NCBI GenBank assembly: GCA_038199755.1
Contig: JBBPYR010000210.1
Span: 1 to 35,528 of the forward strand
Origin: JBBPYR01 sp038199755
Lineage (GTDB): Bacteria; Chloroflexota; Ktedonobacteria; Ktedonobacterales; Ktedonobacteraceae
DNA: 35,528 bases
Direction: 5' to 3'
Under the pieces are notes generated by a model. It made no database searches. It worked only from the letters and a program-made list of their open reading frames with translations, and had not been told where the DNA came from. A program made the position numbers and the translations under genes. Below are positions 21,868-29,676 of this stretch, piece after piece. Position 1 is the first letter of the stretch. Each line of letters opens with the position of its first letter.

Positions 21868-23481
21868 ATGGATACAGCAGGAGATTGGTTTGAGGATCTC
21901 CAAGCACAGGCAGGCGAAGACAGTTCTGTTGTCTCTGCCACGCCACAGCAAGCACGAGCGACAGCGGGCCGGGTGCGCGATGATTTGCAGGAGCGGCACC
22001 CTACCTGGCACGCCATCGCGGGCAACCGCTACGACGAGCATCTCTATCGGCAGGCCAAAGGCAGTGTGGATGCCCTCTCGGAGACCTTGGAGCAAGTGCG
22101 CCACACGTACCCCTCTTCCGAGCAATTGGCCGCCGATCTTCTGCGCGCCTTCTATCAGCTCGAACCCCACGAACAACCTGTGACGGAGCGGTTCCAGCGC
22201 AACGCCGCTGCCATCCACGATCTGTTGTCCACCACCGACTACAAGCGACTCCACAGCTTAACGCAACTCGATGGCTTTGCCTCAGCCCTCGCAACCGCTT
22301 CCATGACGGAAGCCCTCGTTGAGATTCTGGCAAAGCAGGAGCAAGAAGACCCGAGGCAGAAACGTCCCCAATCCCCAGTATCCCGCCGCCGGGCATCACA
22401 GTCACCTCAGCAGCCGAGTGCCGCACCTGCTCAACCAGCAAAGCACGATGGCACCGGAGGTCAGTCAGGTGAGACCGAGGGGAAAATGACAGCCGAGCAA
22501 GAACGGGAGAGCTTGCAGGCGATGCAACGGCGCGTCGTGGCCAGACGTGCCGCGCAGCAGGCAGAGCAGGAGATTGCTGATGCGCAAGAGGCCCTGGCTA
22601 CCTTTGGTGGTGGACCTGACGCGCTCGGCGATGGATGGGGCAGTGGCGAGGGAACCGCTCACCTACAAGGTGACATTCAGGCCCGTGCCAAGCTTGCCCA
22701 ACGCTTGCTGCAGAGCGCGGAACTGCGGCGGATTGCCGCGCTGTGTGGACGGATGAAGCTGATCGCCGCCCAAATCGAGCGCACCCGACTGACGCTGGGC
22801 AATAGTGAACTCTACGGCGTGACCATTGGTGACGATGTGAGCAATATGCTCCCAACGGAACTGGCCCTCTTGTCACGGCCAGCCCTCAAGCGGCTCTTCT
22901 ACGCACGACTGGCCGAAAAATCCCTCTCCATTTACGAACGCTATAGCCCGGAACCCGTTGGTCGTGGGCCGATTATCGTCGCAGTGGACGAGTCGGGCAG
23001 CATGTCCGGTGCCAAGAATGAGTGGGCCAAAGCCATTGTGCTCGCACTTCTGTCTATCGCCGCCAAGCAGCGGCGCGATCTGCGCGTCATCCACTTTGCC
23101 AGTCAGCGTAGTCTCCTGGTCGAGGACTACCTCCGCGGCAAGGGAACGCCAGAGCAGGTGATGAAGACGGTCTTGCACTTCTTTGGTGGGGGTACCGATT
23201 ACGAGCACTGGATGCGTCAGACACTCATTGCCATCGAGAGCAGCGAGTATGACCGCGCCGACGTGATTGCCCTCAGCGATGGCGAGTGTGGGGTTTCCGA
23301 TGAGGTGCTCAAGACGTGGCAGGCCACCAAAGCGGCCCGTGGCTTTCGGGCTATTGGCATTCTCACTGGCGCGCCGATGGGTGGCGCGATCCTGCGTCAG
23401 TTTTGCGACGAGGTGCAGCACTTCAAGGGTGTCACCAACGATCAAGCCATTTTGGAGCAGGTCTTTACCATGACCGTGTAG
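21868..23481 (+). CDS. ViaA-like von Willebrand factor A protein
   Basis: 537 aa; ATG 21868 is preferred to 21853 because AGGAG lies seven bases before it. Residues 1-330 are helical and charged, with a Pro/Gln/Ser-rich low-complexity part around 165-200. The VWA domain is C-terminal as in ViaA: IIVAVDESGSMSG with MIDAS D374, S376, S378, Thr443 in GGGTDYEHW, and IALSDGECG with the second Asp. So the metal site is intact. It would bind the RavA-like ATPase encoded just upstream and deliver it to a target. Palindrome copy 4 starts eight bases after the stop codon. Confidence 0.85.
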   Translation: MDTAGDWFEDLQAQAGEDSSVVSATPQQARATAGRVRDDLQERHPTWHAIAGNRYDEHLYRQAKGSVDALSETLEQVRHTYPSSEQLAADLLRAFYQLEPHEQPVTERFQRNAAAIHDLLSTTDYKRLHSLTQLDGFASALATASMTEALVEILAKQEQEDPRQKRPQSPVSRRRASQSPQQPSAAPAQPAKHDGTGGQSGETEGKMTAEQERESLQAMQRRVVARRAAQQAEQEIADAQEALATFGGGPDALGDGWGSGEGTAHLQGDIQARAKLAQRLLQSAELRRIAALCGRMKLIAAQIERTRLTLGNSELYGVTIGDDVSNMLPTELALLSRPALKRLFYARLAEKSLSIYERYSPEPVGRGPIIVAVDESGSMSGAKNEWAKAIVLALLSIAAKQRRDLRVIHFASQRSLLVEDYLRGKGTPEQVMKTVLHFFGGGTDYEHWMRQTLIAIESSEYDRADVIALSDGECGVSDEVLKTWQATKAARGFRAIGILTGAPMGGAILRQFCDEVQHFKGVTNDQAILEQVFTMTV

Positions 23482-23488
23482 TGCGTTA

Positions 23489-23514
23489 GAATATCTGAAG
23501 CGTTTCAGATATTC
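23489..23514. repeat. 26-bp palindrome, copy 4
   Basis: GAATATCTGAA GCGT TTCAGATATTC, arms perfect. It fills the 52-bp gap between the VWA gene and the next gene, ending 19 bp before that ATG. Confidence 0.85.
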
Positions 23515-23533
23515 GGGAGAAAGGGCAGCAGCC

Positions 23534-24577
23534 ATGACGCAGACCGATGCGGGAAGCAGTGTCTCAGGGGTGCCTCCAGTGGGGGATGGCAGTTTTTCTC
23601 TGGAGACGGTACGGACACTCGAGCACTATGGGGCTGATCGTCCGAGCCTGGGCAGTATTGTGAGCTGGGGCATGAAAAGTATCGTCATTGCCCAGGACGA
23701 ACTGCGCCAACTCTTAGATCAGAACCACCTGCACGCCGTGAAGATTCCTGCCATTCGTAGCCGCAAGGCACTCAACCGTGCGCTCAAAGAGATGGTGCAG
23801 GACGAGCTGATCCGGCTGGTGGCCGACAATGCGGAGCGAATCACCTATGTGTTGATCAAAGTCTCCAACGACCAGGAACAGGAAGAGGTGGTGTTCAAGA
23901 GGACGCTCAAAGTGAGCTATCGCAAAAACGCAGCTGCGGGCAGCGACCCACTCACCTTCTCCAGTGTGACCGCAGAGTCGGTGCTGCGGCCCCTGATCGA
24001 GAAGTATCAGACCAGCTACGTCTCCAACGATATCAGCCGCTTTATCCTGCTCACCACCGTCAAAGCCTGTAACGGTATCCTGTTGCGGCCAGAGGGTGGC
24101 GTCTACTTCGTGCCAACGGCTGAGCAGGAGACCATGCTGCACCTACGCGACTTTCTGGATGATCTGGCAGCGCAGCAGAACGCCCTGGCTTACCTCTCGA
24201 TGTTCACCATCATCGACGACACGAACGCGAAAAGAGATATGCAGCGGCACGCGCACGAGGCGCTCAAAGGAGAATTGCGCACGCTGCACCAGGAACTGGA
24301 GAAGCTCACGAGAAAACCCGACCGTAGCGTGCGTGCGGTGACGGTGGCGAAGTACTTGCAGGAAGCCGACCGCGTAGGGCAGGAGGCCGCTCTCTACCGC
24401 GACTTGATCCTCTTAGAAGCTGAAGATATCACACAAGCCCTCGATACGCTCCGTCAGCTGTTCTGCGCGACCTTGCAAGGCGATGGCAACGATCCGTTTG
24501 CGGACAGGAATGCCACCTCTCCAGCACGCGAGGCAAATGTGCTGCAAGGGACACCCGACACGGACCCCGGTTTCTAG
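23534..24577 (+). CDS. Unknown protein, third gene of the RavA/ViaA-like operon
   Basis: 347 aa. I recall similar phage/plasmid proteins of the DUF6744 kind, but cannot confirm. Residues 50-230 are alpha/beta (SIVIAQDELRQLLDQ; ITYVLIKVSNDQ; EEVVFKRTLKVSYRK; YVSNDISRFILLTTVKACNGILLRPEGGVYFVP, named here in parts). After that is a long coiled coil (about 240-310, HEALKGELRTLHQELEKL), then a helical end. No enzyme motif. In other such families the protein is made with MoxR/VWA pairs, and I suggest it as their substrate or adaptor. Translation start has a purine-rich GAAAGGG upstream. Confidence 0.6.
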   Translation: MTQTDAGSSVSGVPPVGDGSFSLETVRTLEHYGADRPSLGSIVSWGMKSIVIAQDELRQLLDQNHLHAVKIPAIRSRKALNRALKEMVQDELIRLVADNAERITYVLIKVSNDQEQEEVVFKRTLKVSYRKNAAAGSDPLTFSSVTAESVLRPLIEKYQTSYVSNDISRFILLTTVKACNGILLRPEGGVYFVPTAEQETMLHLRDFLDDLAAQQNALAYLSMFTIIDDTNAKRDMQRHAHEALKGELRTLHQELEKLTRKPDRSVRAVTVAKYLQEADRVGQEAALYRDLILLEAEDITQALDTLRQLFCATLQGDGNDPFADRNATSPAREANVLQGTPDTDPGF

Positions 24578-24611
24578 CAAGATGGTTGATTATAAAGAAA
24601 GGATGCCACAC

Positions 24612-25130
24612 ATGAAATGGTATAAGAAAACGGCAACGAGTGGTGCATGGTCTGCCTACGTTCACGCCGTGAACGCCGATGAGGTTCGTCACTTGCACGA
24701 GGAGGAACTTCGCCTCATGCCTGACCTCGCGGCAGGCTACCCAGGCCCCTATACTCTAGAAGAGATGCCAGAGGATTTCGTGCCACCGGAACCAATGCAG
24801 CAGCTGGCCATGGGGAATCTTGATGAGTTCTTCAAGGGCCTGTCTTTTGCTGACGCCAGCGATCCTCACCGGTGGGTCACGGTGGAGACCGCACTCAACA
24901 CCCCGACCTTGAAAGCCAGGTTGCAGCCTGACGGGACGCTGTACGTATCGGGACCCGCACTTAAGGAAGGCATTCCAGTAGATGACGTGCAGGCACTCAC
25001 ACGTTTTCTGATGCAACATGTGCAACTGCCGCCGCTCCCATCTTTAGCGGAAATTGAGGAATTAGAAGTCTCGTTTCACCCACGCCGTGTCGATCTTGAC
25101 GAGCCTGAACAGCACGACGGCCAAAGCTGA
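24612..25130 (+). CDS. Unknown acidic protein, fourth gene of the RavA/ViaA-like operon
   Basis: 172 aa from ATG 24612, chosen because AAAGGA is eight bases upstream; ATGs at 24582 and 24603 lack it. Opens MKWYKKTATSGAWSAYVHAV, then acidic with PGPYTLEEMPEDFVPPEP and a beta-rich stretch with DGTLYVSGPALKEG. No family recognised. Followed by two hairpins that probably end the operon. Confidence 0.6.
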   Translation: MKWYKKTATSGAWSAYVHAVNADEVRHLHEEELRLMPDLAAGYPGPYTLEEMPEDFVPPEPMQQLAMGNLDEFFKGLSFADASDPHRWVTVETALNTPTLKARLQPDGTLYVSGPALKEGIPVDDVQALTRFLMQHVQLPPLPSLAEIEELEVSFHPRRVDLDEPEQHDGQS

Positions 25131-25181
25131 ATCGTTCGACTCTTCTGAGTATCGTCAGGAGTGTATTCCTCCGCCATAAGA

Positions 25182-25256
25182 GCTAGATGTTTCATCTAGC
25201 ATAGCTCTCGATAGAACGAAAGCAGCGACCTCGCGCTGAGATCGCCGCTTTTCTTT
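25182..25256 (+). terminator. Terminator pair after the RavA/ViaA-like operon
   Basis: GCTAGATG/CATCTAGC (25182-25200, 3-base loop) is followed by a 12-bp stem with two mismatches (25221-25232 with 25238-25249) and the run TTTTCTTT. The second is a typical Rho-independent terminator. Confidence 0.7.
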
Positions 25257-25333
25257 GTCATATCCTCGTTTTGAGGGCAGCTACGCTCGCCAGGATACGT
25301 TTTGAGCGTGGCGGACCTCTGCCTTCCCTATTA

Positions 25334-25455
25334 TTGACGGTATTATAATGTAATATCATCCGTTATTGACGATATTACATTATAATACCGTCAAATGACG
25401 ATAATGATAACTAGTACCGTCAAATTATAACACTGTTGACATTCAATACCGTCAA
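25334..25455. repeat. Repeat-rich operator/centromere-like region before the KfrA-like gene
   Basis: A 24-bp perfect inverted repeat (25334-25357 and 25371-25394, arm starting TTGACGGTATTATAATG) encloses a 13-base spacer that holds a further TTGAC. The 11-mer TTGACGGTATT or its complement occurs five times: 25334, 25366 (one change), 25384, 25413 (one change) and 25445; the last three are spaced 29 and 32 bp. The A+T content is high. The layout suits cooperative binding by the downstream HTH/coiled-coil protein. Confidence 0.75.
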
Positions 25456-25465
25456 ATGATACACT
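25436..25465 (+). promoter_or_regulatory. Promoter of the KfrA-like gene, with operator in its spacer
   Basis: TTGACA (25436-25441), 18-bp spacer, TACACT (25460-25465). The fifth repeat (25445-25455) lies between the two boxes, so a bound protein would repress its own gene. Confidence 0.6.
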
Positions 25466-25506
25466 AGCTGAGGGCAGATAGTTATTTTTGAGCGGAGAGG
25501 ACGCCA

Positions 25507-26568
25507 ATGGAGGCCAAAATGGAGACTATACCACCGGAGCAGCAGAGAGCGCAGGAGCAAGCCGAGAAAGAAGCTCGGCTCCAGTATGTGGATACTCTAG
25601 CAGGGCCAGATGATTATTGGGTTTCGATCACGGATGCCGCACGTATCACGCGAACCAGCGAGGCGATGGCGAGGCGGTGGGTCACATCGGGCCGCTTACC
25701 GATGAGGCGCGAGACGGTTGGCATGAACCAGCGTACACGCATGGTGCGTGCCAGTGATCTCCAACAGATTCGCCCAATTATTGACCCATCAGCCGCGATT
25801 ACGGACGACGTGCGAAAGCTCGATTTAGTCAGTATCCCACGCCAGCAGCAGCAGATCGCCCACGAGCAGCAACACATCGAGCAGCAGCTTGCGGAAGTGC
25901 GCCAAGCCCAAACCCAAACGCACGATCTGGCACAAGCCACTAGCACCGCGCTCGGCGATTACATCGAGCAACAGGGAGGCGTCATTGATGCCTTGCAACA
26001 GCAGATCTCCGCAGCGCAGGCTCGCTATGAGGAGCAGATCAGCACGATAGCCAATACTGCCGAGCAGCAGAGTGGGCAGATCGGGCAACTTGACCAGGCG
26101 GTGGAGCAACTGCGCCAGGCACTCGACGAGCAGCGCAGACTCCACCAAGCCACCGAGGAACGCATAGGGAATCTGGCGAACCAAGTGGAACAGACCAGAA
26201 GTACCATTAATAGTTTAGCCGAAGCCGTTGCAGATACGCAGAGTGGTAATGAGCGCAGGAGAGAGCAGCTTGAGCAGCGTGTCGGCGATCTGCATGGGGA
26301 ACTAAAAACTCTCGCACGTGACCAAGCCCGCGACGTGGCAACACTTACTGGACAATTTGAAGGTTTCTCTACCTTGCTCGATCGTGTTCTTGTTCAAGGC
26401 CAAGAAGCACAGCGTGGGGCTGCGCAGAAGATAGGGCAGCTAGAGGAACAGCTGCGCCAGGAGCGCGAGGCACGCGAAGCCCTCGCTGCCCAGGTCGCCA
26501 CGCTCCTACAAAAGAAGCCTGTGCGACCGAGAAGGCCCAAAGTGGCAGAGGAACAGAGAAATATCTGA
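25507..26568 (+). CDS. KfrA-like HTH and coiled-coil DNA-binding protein
   Basis: 353 aa, AGAGGA six bases before ATG. Residues about 38-100 hold a MerR/HTH_17-like DNA-binding unit (WVSITDAARITRTSEAMARRWVTSGRLPMRRE). Residues about 105-340 are almost unbroken heptad coiled coil, Gln/Glu/Ala-rich (RQQQQIAHEQQHIEQQLAEV ...; GQIGQLDQAVEQLRQALDEQ). The C-terminus is basic (KKPVRPRRPKVA). This is the architecture of KfrA and related plasmid-stability proteins, which bind upstream repeats and polymerise to help partition. The repeats at 25334-25455 fit this. No ParA ATPase is next to it. The stop codon falls inside palindrome copy 5. Confidence 0.72.
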   Translation: MEAKMETIPPEQQRAQEQAEKEARLQYVDTLAGPDDYWVSITDAARITRTSEAMARRWVTSGRLPMRRETVGMNQRTRMVRASDLQQIRPIIDPSAAITDDVRKLDLVSIPRQQQQIAHEQQHIEQQLAEVRQAQTQTHDLAQATSTALGDYIEQQGGVIDALQQQISAAQARYEEQISTIANTAEQQSGQIGQLDQAVEQLRQALDEQRRLHQATEERIGNLANQVEQTRSTINSLAEAVADTQSGNERRREQLEQRVGDLHGELKTLARDQARDVATLTGQFEGFSTLLDRVLVQGQEAQRGAAQKIGQLEEQLRQEREAREALAAQVATLLQKKPVRPRRPKVAEEQRNI

Positions 26569-26584
26569 AACGTTTCAGACATTT
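26559..26584. repeat. 26-bp palindrome, copy 5
   Basis: AAATATCTGAA ACGT TTCAGACATTT; core fully symmetric, one mismatch in the arms. It covers the stop codon of the KfrA-like gene (26566-26568). Confidence 0.85.
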
Positions 26585-26683
26585 TGAGGCGGCTATCTGA
26601 CCCAGTGCCGAGATGCGTGTAAAACGAGGACATAGAGGAAACGAGCAGGGGCGGGAAAAGTCGTTTTTGTGTTATGCAGTTAC

Positions 26684-26721
26684 GGGGGTCGAGTATTAGC
26701 CATGCGAAAAACAACGTTAAG
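26684..26721 (+). repeat. 38-bp inverted repeat, left copy
   Basis: Starts GGGGGTCGAGTATTAGCC. Its reverse complement, 36 of 38 bases identical, is at 31473-31510. The two enclose the Tn7-like element. Confidence 0.85.
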
Positions 26722-26749
26722 GCCAAAAAGGGATGGCTAACTGTCGTTT

Positions 26750-26934
26750 GTCAGTTAAAAATACGTGTTTGACAGAAAATATTTCGTTGGTCTGAAGCTC
26801 ACCTTACCTCTCTTCCTGACGCATAACTTTTCACTGCATCACGCCCACGTTTTCGTAGGATCATGATCGTGTCGCGTCTCCCCTACAGGCAGAAAAGCGA
26901 AATGATACCTGACAAAAACGAAAAGATATGCGTC
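26750..26934. promoter_or_regulatory. Left-end TnsB-type binding sites
   Basis: 17-bp sites close to GACNCATAACTTTTCGT at 26750-26766 and 26771-26787 (weaker), 26818-26834 (strong), and an inverted one at 26918-26934. The first starts 8 bp inside the terminus. The last lies before the tnsAB start and could control it. Confidence 0.7.
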
Positions 26935-27054
26935 GGAAACTTGTCTCTTTCCTCAATCTCTGGTATACTTGTCGCGGGACTCCTCCTCCGGTGCTCTTGC
27001 ACGAGGTTCCCACTCCCTTCTACCACACCTGCGAGAGGAAACAAGATTAACGCT

Positions 27055-29676
27055 ATGCTTACGAATGAGGAATTCCACTCTTGGTGCCAGCGCAACCAGA
27101 TTTCACCAGAGACCGAAGCCGCCATCCAACGCATTCGCTCCTCTCAGCCTGTGCGCAAGGTGCAAAGTGGCGTTTCCAACGTGAGCGGACGGTACCCCAG
27201 CATGAAAATGGGGTTCTCCATTCAGTTTGAAAGCCAGCATGTGGAACTGTGGGGGATTCATACCATGGAGCGCGACCACGATGTGTTGGAATTTTACGAT
27301 CAGCCCAGCCGCATCCCGCTCCACTACCAAGCCCGATCCGGGCGCAAGACCACGCAATGGCATACTCCCGATTTTTTGGTCTTGCGGCAACACGGGGCGG
27401 GATTTGAAGAATGGAAACCGGTCGCCGCGCTCGAGAAACTGGCTCTTACAATGCCTCAACGCTATCAACGCTCCGCCAGTGGCGGATGGCAGTGTCCTCC
27501 TGGGGAAACCGCCGCCGCCGCGCTTGGCCTCTCCTACCGCGTGCGCACCTCGGCGGAATATCATCCGTTGTACATCCAGAACGTAAAGTTTCTCCACGAT
27601 TTTTGGACGCACCCTTTCCCCGTCGAAGCGAAACTGCAAGCCCAAGTACTCGCGAGCCTGGAAGCCTATCCTGGAGTCAGTGTGGCTTCGCTCGTTGCTG
27701 CACACCCTGGCCTCCCTGTCGATGTGGTTTGGGCCATGCTGACTTCCCGCCTGCTTTTTACCGATCTCTCAGCCGCCTCCCTCATGAAGTGGGACCAGGT
27801 CTTTTTGTATCGCAGCGAAGCTGAGATGACGGCCTCAAACCAGCTGAGCCAGGAGCGTCTGCACGCAACGCCTCTCACCTCTCGCCTTCTCTGGGGTGGG
27901 CGATTGTGGGAGGCGGAGGTGAAGGCGACCGACGTCACGCTCCGACCCGAAATTGGGGCGGTTTTCACCCTGTCCTACGACCAGTTCCAGCAAATGGTCA
28001 ACGTGGGAGAGATCAAGCCCGAGGGACTTGCCACCCCCTCACCACTGACGGAAAGCGCACGTGAGCTGTTATCGCATGCCAGCCCAAAGGCCCTAGAAGC
28101 TGCCAATCGACGCTGGCGCGAAATCTTGGCGTACAGCCGTGGAGAAGCCATCGCGGTGACCCCTCGCAGTGTCCAAGCCTGGATTGCGTCCTATCGTCGG
28201 GCAGAAGCCGAGTCGGGATGTGGGTATCTTGGCCTCCTTGATCAGGCGGCGCGACGAGGCAACCGCACCGCGCGTGTCGCGGATGCCTCGAAGCACTTGT
28301 TAGAGGAGTATTTGACCACCCAGTACGCCGTCCCACAGGCCAAACGCGCCGCAGCCGTCTATCGATTGTACCGAGAAGCCTGTGAACAGCAAGGGATTCC
28401 TCCCGTTGGCGAGCGAACTTTTTACCGCGAGCGAGCGCGCTTTACGACGCAGGACGTGACGATCGTGCGCCGAGGCAAACGAGCGGCCTACGCCTCACAG
28501 CCTTTTTTCTGGTCGTTAGATCAGACCACTCCGCGTCATGGAGGCCATCCCTTTGCACGGGCGCACATGGATCACACGGAGTTAGATCTGGTCCTGGTCT
28601 CATCGGTCACGGGAAAACCGCTCACCAAGCCCTGGGCGACGTTCCTCACCGATGCCTACAGCCGACGGATGCTCGCCTGCTATGTGAGTTATGATCCCCC
28701 AAGCTATCGTTCTGCCATGATGGCCTTTCGGCTCTGTGTCCAGCGCTACGGCAGGCTTCCCTTGGAGTTGGTTGTGGACCGCGGCCCCGAGTTTGGGAGT
28801 GTGTACTTTGAGTCATTGCTGACTCGCTGTTTGGTGACGAAGTTGGATCGTCCGCCACAACAACCTCATTTCGGTTCGGTGGTGGAGCGGCTTTTTGGAA
28901 CGACGACCACGCAGTTGCTTCACCAGTTGCGAGGCAACACCCAAGCCAGCAAAACACCCCGGCACATGACCCATGAGGTTGACCCCAAGCGACTGGCGGT
29001 CTGGACACTGGAACGCTTTGCTCACCGCCTCTGGGAATATGTCCATGAGGTGTATGACCAGATGGATCACCCGGCCCTCGGTCAAAGCCCTCGCGAAGCC
29101 TTTGTGCAAGGAATGACGCTCGCTGGAAGTCGCTCTCATCGTCTGATTACCTACTCCGAAGACTTTTTGATGCTGACTCGCCCGAGCACTCGGACGGGCA
29201 CCGTCAAAATTCATCCGTCGCGTGGGATCACGGTCAATGGATTACAGTACTGGCACGACGGGATGCGAGCGAGCCAAGTGGCCGGGCAAACCGTACCCGT
29301 CCGCTATGAACCCTACGATATGGGCGTCGCCTACGCCTACATCGGCGGCCAATGGCTCCAATGTCTTGCGGATGCCTACGCTTCGGTGCATGGACGATCA
29401 GAACGGGAGTGGAATCTCATTGTCGAGGAGTGGCGAGAACAGCAACGTCAGCATGCGCGCCAGCGGATCACGCTCAACGGTCCTCTGCTGGCGCAGTTCT
29501 TGCGCCAACTGGAGAGCGATGAGGCTCTGTTGCTCCAACGCCAGCGCGATCTTGAAGAGCAAGCGCAACGCTCCGTGATCCTCTTGAAAGCCCCACTCGA
29601 CCGGGAAACGCGAGAAGAGCCTCCCCGCATTGAAGTGGACCTGACCAAGATCGCACACTATGAGGAGTATCGCTAA
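27055..29676 (+). CDS. TnsA-TnsB fusion transposase
   Basis: 873 aa from ATG 27055. A longer reading from 26863 would run through a TnsB-type site, so I reject it. Residues 1-170 are TnsA-like endonuclease: E59 in FESQHVELWG, D106 in HTPDFLVL and E119-x-K121 in FEEWKP, the Glu-Asp-(Gln/Glu)-x-Lys set that cuts the 5' strands. Residues about 220-480 are helical DNA-binding (incl. YRREAE-like helices and RAAAVYRLYREACEQQGIPP). The integrase core has D506 (HMDHTELD), D575 (VVDRGPEFGS) and E611 (SVVERLFGT), D to E with 35 residues between. The remainder is the Mu-C-like beta-barrel and tail for TnsC contact. Such fusions are known in some Tn7-like and CRISPR-associated (type I-B) elements. It abuts tnsC (stop and start share one base). 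Confidence 0.92.
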   Translation: MLTNEEFHSWCQRNQISPETEAAIQRIRSSQPVRKVQSGVSNVSGRYPSMKMGFSIQFESQHVELWGIHTMERDHDVLEFYDQPSRIPLHYQARSGRKTTQWHTPDFLVLRQHGAGFEEWKPVAALEKLALTMPQRYQRSASGGWQCPPGETAAAALGLSYRVRTSAEYHPLYIQNVKFLHDFWTHPFPVEAKLQAQVLASLEAYPGVSVASLVAAHPGLPVDVVWAMLTSRLLFTDLSAASLMKWDQVFLYRSEAEMTASNQLSQERLHATPLTSRLLWGGRLWEAEVKATDVTLRPEIGAVFTLSYDQFQQMVNVGEIKPEGLATPSPLTESARELLSHASPKALEAANRRWREILAYSRGEAIAVTPRSVQAWIASYRRAEAESGCGYLGLLDQAARRGNRTARVADASKHLLEEYLTTQYAVPQAKRAAAVYRLYREACEQQGIPPVGERTFYRERARFTTQDVTIVRRGKRAAYASQPFFWSLDQTTPRHGGHPFARAHMDHTELDLVLVSSVTGKPLTKPWATFLTDAYSRRMLACYVSYDPPSYRSAMMAFRLCVQRYGRLPLELVVDRGPEFGSVYFESLLTRCLVTKLDRPPQQPHFGSVVERLFGTTTTQLLHQLRGNTQASKTPRHMTHEVDPKRLAVWTLERFAHRLWEYVHEVYDQMDHPALGQSPREAFVQGMTLAGSRSHRLITYSEDFLMLTRPSTRTGTVKIHPSRGITVNGLQYWHDGMRASQVAGQTVPVRYEPYDMGVAYAYIGGQWLQCLADAYASVHGRSEREWNLIVEEWREQQRQHARQRITLNGPLLAQFLRQLESDEALLLQRQRDLEEQAQRSVILLKAPLDRETREEPPRIEVDLTKIAHYEEYR

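Noticed and set aside
26863..27054. N-terminal 64-residue extension of the TnsAB protein
   Set aside because: It overlaps a TnsB-type site and has no TnsA-like sequence; translation from 27055 fits the domain.
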